Positions 36,589 through 45,238 of a stretch of DNA of 64,000 nucleotides are shown one piece after another. Under the pieces are notes generated by a model. It did no database searches. It was not told where the DNA came from and saw only the letters and a list, made by a program, of their open reading frames with translations. Within the stretch, counting starts at the first letter, position 1, and every line of letters begins with the position of its first letter. The stretch comes from Dehalococcoidales bacterium. GTDB taxonomy: Bacteria; Chloroflexota; Dehalococcoidia; Dehalococcoidales; UBA2162. A program made the position numbers and the translations under genes. The stretch spans positions 154,743-218,742 of the forward strand of contig JAUYHA010000177.1 of the NCBI GenBank assembly GCA_030690265.1, written 5' to 3'.

Positions 36589-37392
36589 TTGTCTTCCAGT
36601 AACGAATCAGCCGGACACCGCAAAAGGCTGCGGGGAAAGTTTGTTAAGTCAGGGCTTAAGGGCTTCCATGATTATGAAATTATAGAATTACTCTTGAGCC
36701 TGGGCACACCCCGCAAAGACTGTAAACCGCAGGCAAAAGAGGCAATCAAGAGGTTCAAGACCCTGAGAGGAGTCCTGGAAGCTCCCCCTGAAGAGCTGCA
36801 GCAGATAGATGGCATCGGCGCTTACAGTGCCTTCGGCATCAAGCTGGTGCAGGAGGTCGCCAGAGAGTTCCTGAAAGAGAAAATTATTGATAAGCCCATC
36901 TATAAATCGGCTCAGGAGATTTTTGACTATCTTTACCACTCGATGCGAGACCTCAAGAAAGAGGTCTTCAAAGTCCTTTACCTCAATAGCCAGAACCAGA
37001 TTATTGAAAGCGAGGACCTCTTTGAGGGCACGGTAAACAGCAGCTCTATCTCCCCCCGCGAGGTGATAGAGAGAGCCCTTAAGCATAATGCCGTTTCGCT
37101 AATTTTTGTCCATAACCACCCCTCCGGCAACCCCGAGCCCAGCAAGAATGACAGAGAGCTGACTAAAGACCTGGTTTATGCCGGCAGTATTATGAGGCTG
37201 AAAGTATTAGACCACATTATCATCGGCAACGACCGGTACTTCAGCTTTGCCAGCCAGGGGCTGATTGAAGAATACGAGCTGGACTTTCTGAACCTGAAAA
37301 TGAGAGGGGTCTCCGAGGCAAGGCGAAGAATATACCGGGCTGACTTATCCACGCCCCAAATTCCCTGGAGCAATAACCAAAACCAAACCTAA
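36589..37392 (+). CDS. radC: RadC-like JAMM domain protein, copy 1
   Basis: 267 residues from TTG at 36589. This start is chosen because it lines up with the N-terminus of the second copy and has GAGGG upstream; the open frame extends 42 codons further into repeat DNA. The N-terminal helix-hairpin-helix is intact (LQQIDGIGAYSAFGIKL). The JAMM zinc motif is HNHPSGNPEPSKND, with Glu in the upstream strand. RadC (UPF0758) proteins are widespread; a DNA-repair role has been proposed but is not established, and JAMM members are often peptidases or isopeptidases. It is followed at 210 bp by a paralog. Confidence 0.85.
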   Translation: MSSSNESAGHRKRLRGKFVKSGLKGFHDYEIIELLLSLGTPRKDCKPQAKEAIKRFKTLRGVLEAPPEELQQIDGIGAYSAFGIKLVQEVAREFLKEKIIDKPIYKSAQEIFDYLYHSMRDLKKEVFKVLYLNSQNQIIESEDLFEGTVNSSSISPREVIERALKHNAVSLIFVHNHPSGNPEPSKNDRELTKDLVYAGSIMRLKVLDHIIIGNDRYFSFASQGLIEEYELDFLNLKMRGVSEARRRIYRADLSTPQIPWSNNQNQT

Positions 37393-37400
37393 TTTATCCT

Positions 37401-37477
37401 TTGACACAAAAGTATCATAAAGGTTTATACCAAAGTATCATAAAACCGTTGACTTTCATACCTAATCGGCATTATAT
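37401..37477 (+). promoter_or_regulatory. Two tandem promoters with a repeated AAAGTATCATAAA element
   Basis: P1 is TTGACA (37401-37406), 17 bases, TTTATA (37424-37429). P2 is TTGACT (37449-37454), 17 bases, TTATAT (37472-37477). The 13-bp element AAAGTATCATAAA occurs at 37409-37421, inside the P1 spacer, and at 37432-37444, just before the P2 -35, 23 bp apart. It looks like an operator for the second radC. Confidence 0.6.
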
Positions 37478-37602
37478 TTGAGCCAAATGTCACTAAGCAT
37501 ACGATAGTAGGATACTTTGAGATAAGTTTGAGGTCAGGCGCTACCAGAATATGGACACTTAGCACCTCTATAGTACATTGCAGGTATTAAAGAAATTCTG
37601 GA

Positions 37603-38340
37603 ATGGCTTTAGCTTCGTCAGTAAGAAAGGAACCTTTAAGATACCTAGAGGAAAGATTTGTCAGGTCAGGCTTTGAAGGCTTTAGCGACCAGCAAATCAT
37701 TCAATTACTGTTGAGCTTAGTTCTGTCCTCCCGGAAGTCCCTGAAGCTGTCAAAAGAATGCCTTGCAGAATTCAAAGACCTCAGCGGATTTCTTGCCGCT
37801 TCTCCTCCGGAACTGGAGCGAATCGGAGTTACTCGCTCTTCTATGGTTTGCATTAAACTTCTCCGTGAATTGCCCGCCGAAATTCTCAGAAGAAGGATTT
37901 TTGAACAGCCTTTTTATAAATCCTCTAAAGAAGTTTTTGATTACCTCTATTACTCAATGCGTGACCTCAAGAAAGAGGTATTGAAGGTCATCTACCTGAA
38001 TAGCCGTAACCAGATTATTGACACGGTCGACCTCTTTGAAGGCGCCCCGGAAAGGATTCCCATCCGTCCGCGCAGGATTGTAGAAGGTGCCATTGCTCAC
38101 GGGGCTGTTGCCCTAATCTTTGTCCATAACCATCCTTCAGGAGACCCTTCTCCCAGTCGGAGTGACAAACAGTTCACCAGAGACCTGGTCTTTATCGGCG
38201 AGATTATTCAAATTAAGGTCTTAGACCACATTGTCATAGGCAGCAACAGGTACTTTAGCTTTGCTGATGAAGGACTAATTCAGAAATACGGACTGGATTT
38301 CTTAAACTTCAGAATAAAAAGAGTGTCTGATTCGAGCTAA
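37603..38340 (+). CDS. radC: RadC-like JAMM domain protein, copy 2
   Basis: 245 residues. The JAMM motif HNHPSGDPSPSRSD is intact, and the middle region (FDYLYYSMRDLKKEVLKVIY) is almost identical to copy 1. The helix-hairpin-helix is degraded: ELERIGVTRSSMVCIKL lacks the Gly-x-Gly turn, so DNA binding through it is doubtful. No clear ribosome-binding site precedes the ATG. It has its own doubled promoter with operator-like repeats, so it is probably regulated separately from copy 1. Confidence 0.82.
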   Translation: MALASSVRKEPLRYLEERFVRSGFEGFSDQQIIQLLLSLVLSSRKSLKLSKECLAEFKDLSGFLAASPPELERIGVTRSSMVCIKLLRELPAEILRRRIFEQPFYKSSKEVFDYLYYSMRDLKKEVLKVIYLNSRNQIIDTVDLFEGAPERIPIRPRRIVEGAIAHGAVALIFVHNHPSGDPSPSRSDKQFTRDLVFIGEIIQIKVLDHIVIGSNRYFSFADEGLIQKYGLDFLNFRIKRVSDSS

Positions 38341-38429
38341 TTCAGATTAGTAACCCTTCCACGTTTTCCTGACTTCTCTTCTGCTGCATTATTCTTCATT
38401 CTTACTTCTCTTCTCCAATGCCCTCAATC

Positions 38430-38446
38430 TTAACTGGATTTTAATA
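38430..38446 (+). promoter_or_regulatory. TTAACT-N5-TTAATA repeat upstream of the DUF2680 gene
   Basis: TTAACTGGATTTTAATATTT closely matches TTAACAGGATTTTAACATTT at 15090-15109, with the same 11-bp period. A TAAGAT -10-like hexamer follows at 38456-38461. It is the second member of the predicted regulon. Confidence 0.5.
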
Positions 38447-38499
38447 TTTAGCCGCTAAGATTTTAAGCAGGAATCCAAAAGAAAGGAGGGTAAACGGAA

Positions 38500-39024
38500 A
38501 TGGGAGGAAGAAAGAAGCTTATCATTACCGGACTGCTGGCTGGCGTGCTGTTAGTCGGGAGCATAGGCGGAGCAGCCCTTGCCCAGACGGGAAGCACGGA
38601 CAACACGACTTCAGGCAAGAGCCTGTTGGGCAGGGTCGCCACCATACTGGGTATTGAGCAGCAAAAACTGGAGGATGCTTTTGCCCGGGCCCGCAGCGAA
38701 ATGCGGGATGAAGCTCTGGACAATTATCTTCAGAAACTGGTAAACGAGGGCAAAATTACCCAGGAGCAGGCCGACCAGTATAAGGCATGGTGGCAGTCAA
38801 GACCGGATATAGAGCCGTTCCGTCAGCAAATGAGAGAGTGGCAGCAAGCCAGGCCAAGCCAGCCCGATGAGTTTAAGGAATGGCACGAGGCGAGACCTGA
38901 CCTGCCCTTCCCGGGAGGTTTCGGGCGCTCCGGAGAGCATGGTATCCGCGGTGGTATGATGAGAGGTAGAGGTATGCTGAGGAATATGACGGGAGATGGA
39001 CAGGGTTTCTCCCAGAGCTGGTAA
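38500..39024 (+). CDS. Small secreted DUF2680-like protein
   Basis: 174 residues. A signal peptide ends at AALAQ. The mature part is helical and charged: GRVATILGIEQQKLEDAFARA split by a short break, NEGKITQEQADQYKAWWQSR, then a Gly/Arg/Met-rich tail (GIRGGMMRGRGMLRNM). The ITQEQADQYKAWWQSRPD motif is typical of DUF2680 proteins, which often sit beside two-component systems and efflux pumps. GGAGG lies ten bases before the ATG. A terminator follows, so this is a monocistronic unit. A periplasm-like or cell-wall chaperone role is a guess. Confidence 0.7.
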   Translation: MGGRKKLIITGLLAGVLLVGSIGGAALAQTGSTDNTTSGKSLLGRVATILGIEQQKLEDAFARARSEMRDEALDNYLQKLVNEGKITQEQADQYKAWWQSRPDIEPFRQQMREWQQARPSQPDEFKEWHEARPDLPFPGGFGRSGEHGIRGGMMRGRGMLRNMTGDGQGFSQSW

Positions 39025-39058
39025 CCTCCCGCTCTGTAACAGGGCAGGTCGGATTAAA

Positions 39059-39089
39059 GGGAGAGGGGAATTTTCCCCTCTCCTCTTTT
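39059..39089 (+). terminator. Intrinsic terminator after the DUF2680 gene
   Basis: GGAGAGGGGAA (39060-39070) and TTCCCCTCTCC (39073-39083) form an 11-bp stem, followed by TCTTTT. Confidence 0.8.
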
Positions 39090-39111
39090 GGAGCCTTTAA
39101 GCGAATTCTTC

Positions 39112-39350
39112 CCGGTCACCCTGAGCACGTTCACTCCGTTCACTCTGACGATAGTTCAGCTTCGCTCACTATAAATAATCGGAACGAGTTCACTCTGACC
39201 TCGGTCCTCGGACTGAAGGCTCGGCCTGAAGTCTGAACTCGGTCTGAACTCGGTCTGAAGACGATAACCTGCTCCGAGCGTGTCGAGGCAAGTCGGAACG
39301 AGTTCACTCTGACGATAATCGGAACGAGTTCAGTGTAAACTTCGCCAAGG
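39112..39350. repeat. GTTCACTCTGACGATA-type repeat cluster
   Basis: It contains several copies of TTCACTCTGACGATA, ATCGGAACGAGTTCA and CTCGGTCTGAA. The first 80 bp match 14839-14920 closely, and others match 61842-62000. It fills the gap between the DUF2680 terminator and the response-regulator promoter; no gene is visible. Confidence 0.7.
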
Positions 39351-39371
39351 GTCTTGGGGTAGCTGTCCCCC

Positions 39372-39401
39372 TTAACAATTTCTTAACATTTATGCTATAA
39401 C
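39372..39401 (+). promoter_or_regulatory. TTAACA-N5-TTAACA box and extended -10 of the two-component operon
   Basis: Exact TTAACA hexamers at 39372 and 39383 (11-bp period), then TGCTATAAC, an extended -10 (TATAAC at 39396-39401). The first hexamer is 18 bases from the -10, so the box overlaps the -35. The operon encodes an OmpR/PhoB-type regulator, so autoregulation through this box is likely. Confidence 0.6.
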
Positions 39402-39432
39402 CTTAATAGAGTAGGCCGAATGAGGTTTGAGG

Positions 39433-40137
39433 ATGGCGGGCAAAAAAGTTCTGGTAGTTGATGATGATGTAAAAACGGTGGAACTGGTCAAGCTCTACCT
39501 GAACCGGGACGGCTACAAAGTTCTCACTGCTTACGATGGTGTTGAAGCATTACGCCTGGCTCGGGAGAGCCAGCCTGACCTTATTGTTCTTGACCTGATG
39601 CTGCCTGGCATTGACGGCTTAAAGGTCTGCCGTACCCTCAGGGCTGAATCTGAAGTGCCGATAATTATGCTTACTGCCCGGACTACTGAGCAGGACAGGC
39701 TAACCGGACTTGACCTGGGTGCCGATGACTATGTGACCAAGCCCTTCAGCCCCAGAGAATTGGCAGCCAGAGTACGGGCAGTCCTCAGGCGTCTTCCTGA
39801 GGACACGCTGAGGCGCGGCCCGGCAGAGATTAAACACGGTGCCCTTACCCTGAACTTCGTTAAATATGAAGCCTCTCTTAACGGCCAGCCCCTGAATCTC
39901 ACGCCGGTTGAATTCAAGCTGCTGGGGGTTATGGTGAAGGAACCGGGCAGGGTTTTCAGCCGGGGGCAGCTTATCGAAAAGGCTCTCGGCTACGATTTTG
40001 AGGGCTTTGACCGGACTATTGATGTTCATATCCTTAACCTGCGCCGAAAGCTGGAGAATGACCCGGCTCACCCCGGGTACATAAAGACAGTCTACGGCGC
40101 CGGTTATAAATTCCTGGAGACGGCAGATGATACATAG
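39433..40137 (+). CDS. OmpR/PhoB-family response regulator
   Basis: 234 residues from the ATG at 39433, with GAGG seven bases upstream. Receiver domain: acidic DDD at 10-12, phosphorylated Asp54 in VLDLMLPG, Thr/Ser in [10 protein letters not shown] and Lys in [10 protein letters not shown] winged-helix DNA-binding domain follows ([48 protein letters not shown]). Such proteins bind 11-bp direct repeats as dimers. It overlaps the kinase gene by 11 bases. It is the best candidate for the factor acting on the TTAACA boxes in this window. Confidence 0.95.
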   Translation: MAGKKVLVVDDDVKTVELVKLYLNRDGYKVLTAYDGVEALRLARESQPDLIVLDLMLPGIDGLKVCRTLRAESEVPIIMLTARTTEQDRLTGLDLGADDYVTKPFSPRELAARVRAVLRRLPEDTLRRGPAEIKHGALTLNFVKYEASLNGQPLNLTPVEFKLLGVMVKEPGRVFSRGQLIEKALGYDFEGFDRTIDVHILNLRRKLENDPAHPGYIKTVYGAGYKFLETADDT

Positions 40138-41572
40138 TTTCAAGTTTCGTCTCATGGCGGCTTTCCTGCTGGTTATCGTGGTGACCATTGGTACCATATA
40201 TTTATTCGTCCGCCAGAGTACCGGCGGCGAAATCCAGCAGTACGAAGAACAGGGAGAGGAAATACGCCTTGCCCGGATAGAACGCTCGCTCTTCCTTCAT
40301 TATTCCCGGTGGGGAGACTGGCAGGATATTCAACCCTATGTTGAGCAGATGGGCACTCTCTTCGGGCAGCGGGTTGTGCTCACTGACACCAGCGGTGTGG
40401 TAATCGCTGACTCGAAAAAGGAGCTGCTGGGAAAACAATACCATCCCAACTCATCGGGCCGGGACCTACGGTCAGGGCGGGGCAAGGGAAGCCTTGAAAC
40501 ACCCTATTCCAGTCCTGAATCCTCGGAAAAAATGGAATCAACCATACAAGCCCCGGGCCCTCAGGAAGAAACGGAGTCAACTTCACCCCAGAGCGTGGGA
40601 ACACTTTATACCAGTCCCGAACCATCAGGGGAAACAGCCTCAACATCGCCCCAGAGCCTCTTCCAGTCAATAAACCGCTTTCTCCTCTGGGGAGGCTTGC
40701 TCGCCGTGGCTATTGCTCTGGTAATAACCTTTGCTCTATCGCGCTACATTTCAGCTCCTATTCAAGCCCTGACTCTGAGTGCCAAGCGCCTGGGGCAGGG
40801 TGATTTTTCCCAGAGGGTTAAGTTTAACAGTAAAGGTGAACTGGGGGAACTGGCTCAAACCTTTAACTCAATGGCTGATGACCTTGAGCAGGCGGAAGAG
40901 CTGCGGCGAAAGATGGTAGCAGATACCGCCCATGAACTGAGAACCCCCCTTTCCAACATCCAGGGTTACCTGGAAGCAATTGGCGATGGGGTAATAGAGC
41001 CGGATAGCGCCACCATTCACTCTCTCTATGAAGAGGTCACCCTGCTTTCACGGCTGGTTGATGACCTTCAGGATTTGGCTCTGGCGGAGGCAGGAGAACT
41101 GAAGATGTTTCCTCAGCCTGCGGATATCTCCGGATTAATTCACCAGGCGGTGGCCGGAGCCAGTGTCCAGGCCGCGGTGAAAGGAGTCTCGGTAGCCGTT
41201 GCCCTGCCTGCTCAGCTCCCGGAGGTAAATATTGATTCCCACCGAATTGGTCAGGTATTGCGCAACCTTCTGAAGAACGCCATAGCTTACACCAGCCAGG
41301 GAGGCAGTATAACTGTATCCGGCAGACAGCGGGATGGCTTTGTAGAGGTAGGGGTTGCCGATAGCGGTGAAGGCATCCCGGCTGAAGACCTGCCCAATAT
41401 CTTTGAGCGTTTCTACCGGGTAGATAAGTCACGTACCAGAGCCACCGGCGGCAGCGGGCTTGGACTTACTATAGCCAGACGTCTGGTGGAGGCTCATGGC
41501 GGCAGGATTGAAGCTCGGAGTGAACCGGGCAAAGGCAGCAACTTTACCTTTACCCTGCCTCTAGCGGAGTGA
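40127..41572 (+). CDS. Sensor histidine kinase, BaeS/PhoR-like
   Basis: 481 residues. Order: first membrane helix at about 8-28, an extracytoplasmic sensor of about 150 residues, second helix at about 186-206, HAMP, H-box with [13 protein letters not shown] (His269), and ATPase motifs [37 protein letters not shown] and [13 protein letters not shown]. The sensor begins with a short alpha/beta part ([17 protein letters not shown]) and then a low-complexity Ser/Thr/Pro/Glu stretch containing an imperfect repeat (ETESTSPQS and ETASTSPQS, with YSSPESSE and YTSPEPSGE). GGAG in the end of the regulator gene serves the ATG. It forms a pair with the regulator. Confidence 0.93.
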   Translation: MIHSFKFRLMAAFLLVIVVTIGTIYLFVRQSTGGEIQQYEEQGEEIRLARIERSLFLHYSRWGDWQDIQPYVEQMGTLFGQRVVLTDTSGVVIADSKKELLGKQYHPNSSGRDLRSGRGKGSLETPYSSPESSEKMESTIQAPGPQEETESTSPQSVGTLYTSPEPSGETASTSPQSLFQSINRFLLWGGLLAVAIALVITFALSRYISAPIQALTLSAKRLGQGDFSQRVKFNSKGELGELAQTFNSMADDLEQAEELRRKMVADTAHELRTPLSNIQGYLEAIGDGVIEPDSATIHSLYEEVTLLSRLVDDLQDLALAEAGELKMFPQPADISGLIHQAVAGASVQAAVKGVSVAVALPAQLPEVNIDSHRIGQVLRNLLKNAIAYTSQGGSITVSGRQRDGFVEVGVADSGEGIPAEDLPNIFERFYRVDKSRTRATGGSGLGLTIARRLVEAHGGRIEARSEPGKGSNFTFTLPLAE

Positions 41573-41648
41573 TTTGCCCTTTTTAATAAAGCATAGAATT
41601 CATTTTATTTAACGAGAGCATTTTAATAACAGAAAAAGGTGGCTTCTG

Positions 41649-41725
41649 TGTCATTGCGAGGAGCGTTAGCGACGAAGCAATCTCTGAGATTCTTGAGATT
41701 GCCACGCCTTCGGCTCGCAATGACA
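41649..41725. repeat. GCAATGACA-family palindromic repeat
   Basis: TGTCATTGCGAGGAGCG at one end and GGCTCGCAATGACA at the other, with GAAGCAATCTC and GAGATTGCCACG inside. It is the cleanest copy of the family in this window. Confidence 0.8.
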
Positions 41726-41792
41726 GGGTAGTTACGTTACTAAACAATCTCTTTTTAATTAACCAACAATTGAAGAAAGGGAGGCAGGGAAG

Positions 41793-43268
41793 ATGAAGAG
41801 AATTGCCAAGCTAATACTAACCGGATTTCTTCTTGGTGGGCTGGTGGTAGCCCTATCAAGTTGTGCCTCTAACTCAGCCGAGGGCGAGGAGCTACAAAAC
41901 CAGACTATAACCGTCCAGCGGGGTGACCTGACGGTAGATGTTACCGCTGTTGGAAATCTGGCTTTATCCCGCACCGAAAACCTGGCTTTTGATTTATTCT
42001 ATCAGGAAGGGACGGTAGCAGAAGTGCTGGTGGAAGAGGGTGATACTGTTGAAAAGGGACAGGTGCTGGCTAGACTGGATATATCTGAGTGGGCGGATGA
42101 ACTAAGCACCTTGGAGGACGATGTAACAACAGCCGAGCGCCAGCTGGCAGCAAAGCAGCGTGACCTTATTCAGGCGGACATAAATCTGAGGAACGCCAGA
42201 ACCAGTTTAGAAAAAACAAATACTACCTACGATTTGGTAGATTATAAGGTGGCCCAGGCTGATGTGAGGGACGCTGAAGAGAACCTGGAAGATACACTTT
42301 TAATTTGGAGTAAATATGGTGAGGGGACACCGGGCTATTACTCCTACGCGGCGGTTGTACGCCAGGCCCAGTCAAGGCTCGACACGGCTAAAGATAAGCT
42401 GGATGATATGATATCAGGCTTTGGCACCGATGATGTGGAGATAAAGCGACTTCAGGTTGAGCTGGCTGAGGGTAAGCTGGAGGATGCCAGGATGGCGATA
42501 ACCGACGCAGAAAAATCATTAGCGGATGCCCGGGAAGCTCTTGCCGAGGCAAAGGCTAAAAGCCCTGTTATCACGGCGCCATTTGCTGGCTTCATTACCA
42601 AAATAAATGTTGAGGGTGGCGATGATGTCATGACGGGCACGGTGGCGGTACAGCTTGCCGACCCTGAGAAATTCGAAGCAGACATCATGGTCAGCGAGCT
42701 GGATATCCTTCAGGTAAGGATAGGAGGGACAGCCTGGGTGACGGTAGATGCTATGCAGGGGCTGAGACTTCCGGCTACAGTTACTCACATTTCACCAACT
42801 GCCACCATTCAATCAGGTGTGGTGAACTACAAGGTGAAGGTTGAACTGGAGTCGCTGGATGCCGTAGTGCAGGAGCGGCAGCAGGCTATGCAGGAACAGT
42901 CTGAGGAAATGATGAGACAGAGGCAAGAACGGATGCCAATGATGTTTCCGGCAGATTTTCAGCTTAGGGAGGGCCTTACCGTTACCGTGAGTATTATTAT
43001 TGACAATAAGACCGGCGTGCTGCTGGTACCTAACACGGCGATTGGCACCCAGGGCAGACAGACTTTTGTCAGGGTGCTCGATGCGGACGGCACAGTTGAA
43101 CAACGCACGATACAGACGGGCATCACTGATTACCAGTCTACCGAGGTGACTGATGGGCTCAGTGAAGGAGAGCAGGTAGTTGTCCCGCAGGGTACTGCTA
43201 CCACTACCACAACACAGCAGCAAAGGCAGGGCGGCATGTTTATCCCTGGGATGGGGAGAGTGAGATGA
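41793..43268 (+). CDS. MacA/HlyD-like periplasmic adaptor lipoprotein
   Basis: 491 residues. A lipoprotein signal ends in LSSC (Cys24). The biotinyl-lipoyl half-motifs (GTVAEVLVEEGDTVEKGQVLA and ITAPFAGFITKINVEGGDDV, each read in part) flank a coiled-coil hairpin of about 130 residues, and the beta-barrel and membrane-proximal domains follow. Such adaptors couple an ABC or RND pump to the outside. It overlaps the ATPase gene by ATGA. The C-terminus is rich in Gln, Thr and Arg. With no outer membrane expected, it would work in the cell wall space, perhaps delivering substrate to the pump. Confidence 0.88.
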   Translation: MKRIAKLILTGFLLGGLVVALSSCASNSAEGEELQNQTITVQRGDLTVDVTAVGNLALSRTENLAFDLFYQEGTVAEVLVEEGDTVEKGQVLARLDISEWADELSTLEDDVTTAERQLAAKQRDLIQADINLRNARTSLEKTNTTYDLVDYKVAQADVRDAEENLEDTLLIWSKYGEGTPGYYSYAAVVRQAQSRLDTAKDKLDDMISGFGTDDVEIKRLQVELAEGKLEDARMAITDAEKSLADAREALAEAKAKSPVITAPFAGFITKINVEGGDDVMTGTVAVQLADPEKFEADIMVSELDILQVRIGGTAWVTVDAMQGLRLPATVTHISPTATIQSGVVNYKVKVELESLDAVVQERQQAMQEQSEEMMRQRQERMPMMFPADFQLREGLTVTVSIIIDNKTGVLLVPNTAIGTQGRQTFVRVLDADGTVEQRTIQTGITDYQSTEVTDGLSEGEQVVVPQGTATTTTTQQQRQGGMFIPGMGRVR

Positions 43269-43933
43269 TACAGCTAAGGGATATAAGCAAGGTCTATCCT
43301 ATGGGCAAGAGGGAGCTAAATGCGCTTAGAGGGATAAGCCTGGATATTGAAAAGGGTGAGCTGGTGGCGATTATGGGTGCCTCCGGCTCAGGGAAAACTA
43401 CACTGCTCAATCTTATCGGCTGCCTGGATGCGCCGACATCAGGTTCTTACTACCTGGAGGATAGAGAGGTCAGCCGTCTTAGAAGCGGTGACCTTGCCCG
43501 GATTAGAGGCCAGAAAATCGGCTTTATCTTCCAGACTTTTAATCTGCTGTCCCGGCTCACGGCTCTGGCTAATGTCGAGCTTGGTATGACATACGCCGGC
43601 GGCGTTGACCGCAAGCGAGCTATAGAGGCACTGGCTAAAGTGGGACTGGCTGAACGTGTTAACCACCGCCCGGTTGAGCTTTCTGGGGGAGAACAACAGA
43701 GGGTAGCCATCGCCCGGGCACTGGTGAAAAACCCTTCCCTGTTTCTGGCGGATGAGCCTACCGGCCAGCTGGACAGCCGCTCGGGTGCTGAGATAATGTC
43801 CATCCTTACCTCTTTAAATTCCGAGCAGGGCATTACCGTGCTCATGGTAACCCATGATACTAATATCGCCCACTACTGCCAACGCATCATCAACATTATA
43901 GATGGGCAGATAGTTTCGGAGGAAGTGGTGTGA
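43265..43933 (+). CDS. ABC transporter ATPase, MacB/LolD type
   Basis: 222 residues. Walker A GASGSGKTTLLN, Q-loop IFQTFNLLSRL, signature LSGGEQQRVAIARAL and Walker B LFLADEPTGQLDS are all present. The sequence VYPMGKRELNALRGISLDIEKG is that of the MacB/LolD/FtsE class that powers FtsX-like permeases by mechanotransmission. It overlaps the adaptor start side by 4 bases and the permease by 4 (GTGA). Confidence 0.95.
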   Translation: MIQLRDISKVYPMGKRELNALRGISLDIEKGELVAIMGASGSGKTTLLNLIGCLDAPTSGSYYLEDREVSRLRSGDLARIRGQKIGFIFQTFNLLSRLTALANVELGMTYAGGVDRKRAIEALAKVGLAERVNHRPVELSGGEQQRVAIARALVKNPSLFLADEPTGQLDSRSGAEIMSILTSLNSEQGITVLMVTHDTNIAHYCQRIINIIDGQIVSEEVV

Positions 43934-45162
43934 AAAAGTGGCTTGACCTTCTAGCCAGTATCTGGGTTGGACTGGCTACTCACAAGTTGCGGAGCTTTTT
44001 GACTATGCTCGGAATCATTATCGGAGTCGCCTCCGTGATTAGCCTGATGTCCATCGGTAGAGGCGCCCAGGCGGATATCCTGGCCCGTATCGGGAGTCTC
44101 GGCTCAAACCTGGTTACTATCAGCCCCGGCTCATCCAGCTTCGGGGGAGTCAGGAGCGCTGCCGGCAGTGTGCGTACCCTGACTCAAGAAGATGCCGGGG
44201 CGATATCGGAACAGGTTCCTTATGTAGACCTGGTGGCTCCCTTGTACTCAAGCAATCTCCAGATTGTTGTCGGAGGTGAAAACATGAATTCCCGGGTCAC
44301 CGGCGTACCTCCGGAATATCAGGGGATACAGAACCTGGAGATTGCCTACGGCGCTTTCTTCACTAACTACGAGTACCAGCGCGGTGCCAGGGTGGTCGTA
44401 CTCGGTTCCGAGGTAAAAGAGACCCTCTTCGGGGATAGTGACCCGATAGGGCAGCAGGTTCGCATGGGCAGTAATATTGCCCGCGTCATTGGTGTCCTGG
44501 CGAGTAAGGGCGGCGGGTTTAATTCACCGGATGACTCTATTCTGGTCCCGCTGACTGCCATGCAGCAGATGGTCGCCCAGCAACGGACTGCCCAGGGAGA
44601 GCGCGTGGTGTCATCTATAGCGTTGACAGTAAGCGATGAAAAACAGACAGAACAGGTCATCGAGGGCATAACCAGCCTTCTCCGCACCCGCCACCGGCTC
44701 GGTACCGGCGTAGACGATGACTTCCAGATTATGTCCATGCAGGAGATAGCTGAAACCGTGACCGCAGCAACCGGCACGATGACCCTTCTTTTGGGGGCTA
44801 TCGCCGCTATTTCCTTGCTGGTGGGGGGTATCGGTGTGATGAACATCATGCTTGTCTCGGTGCTGGAGCGGACCAGAGAGATAGGCATCCGCAAGGCTCT
44901 GGGAGCCAGGGAGCGCGATATCTGGATTCAGTTCCTGATTGAAGCGGCTCTGCTCACCTTTACCGGGGGTATCATTGGAGTCATCGCCGGCTGGGTGGTC
45001 TCATATATTGTTACTGCTTCAGGCGTGATGACAACCGTGGTAACTGCTGATATTGTTATCCTTGCCGTCTCGGTATCCGTTGGCATAGGCCTGTTCTTCG
45101 GCTTCTATCCTGCCTGGAATGCCTCTCGCCTGAACCCTATTGAGGCGCTCAGGTCTGAATAA
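43930..45162 (+). CDS. MacB-like FtsX-domain permease
   Basis: 410 residues. Start is GTG, overlapping the ATPase stop. Topology is one N-terminal helix (MLGIIIGVASVISLMS), a ~220-residue extracytoplasmic domain of MacB_PCD type, then three C-terminal helices (TMTLLLGAIAAISLLVGGIG; LLTFTGGIIGVIAGWVV; IVILAVSVSVGIGLFFGFYP). The motif GIRKALGARERDI is typical of the family. With the ATPase and adaptor it forms a tripartite export or efflux system. Substrate unknown; macrolides, peptides or lipoproteins are the known classes. Confidence 0.92.
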   Translation: MKKWLDLLASIWVGLATHKLRSFLTMLGIIIGVASVISLMSIGRGAQADILARIGSLGSNLVTISPGSSSFGGVRSAAGSVRTLTQEDAGAISEQVPYVDLVAPLYSSNLQIVVGGENMNSRVTGVPPEYQGIQNLEIAYGAFFTNYEYQRGARVVVLGSEVKETLFGDSDPIGQQVRMGSNIARVIGVLASKGGGFNSPDDSILVPLTAMQQMVAQQRTAQGERVVSSIALTVSDEKQTEQVIEGITSLLRTRHRLGTGVDDDFQIMSMQEIAETVTAATGTMTLLLGAIAAISLLVGGIGVMNIMLVSVLERTREIGIRKALGARERDIWIQFLIEAALLTFTGGIIGVIAGWVVSYIVTASGVMTTVVTADIVILAVSVSVGIGLFFGFYPAWNASRLNPIEALRSE

Positions 45163-45175
45163 TACGAGTAACCCC

Positions 45176-45204
45176 TTAGTTAGCGGCTACTCTTTCGTTA
45201 TAAT
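45176..45204 (+). promoter_or_regulatory. Promoter of the SIMPL lipoprotein gene
   Basis: TTAGTT (45176-45181), 17-base spacer, TATAAT (45199-45204), a perfect -10. Confidence 0.6.
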
Positions 45205-45238
45205 TAATATATAAAGCAAAATATTAAGGAGGTTAGTA

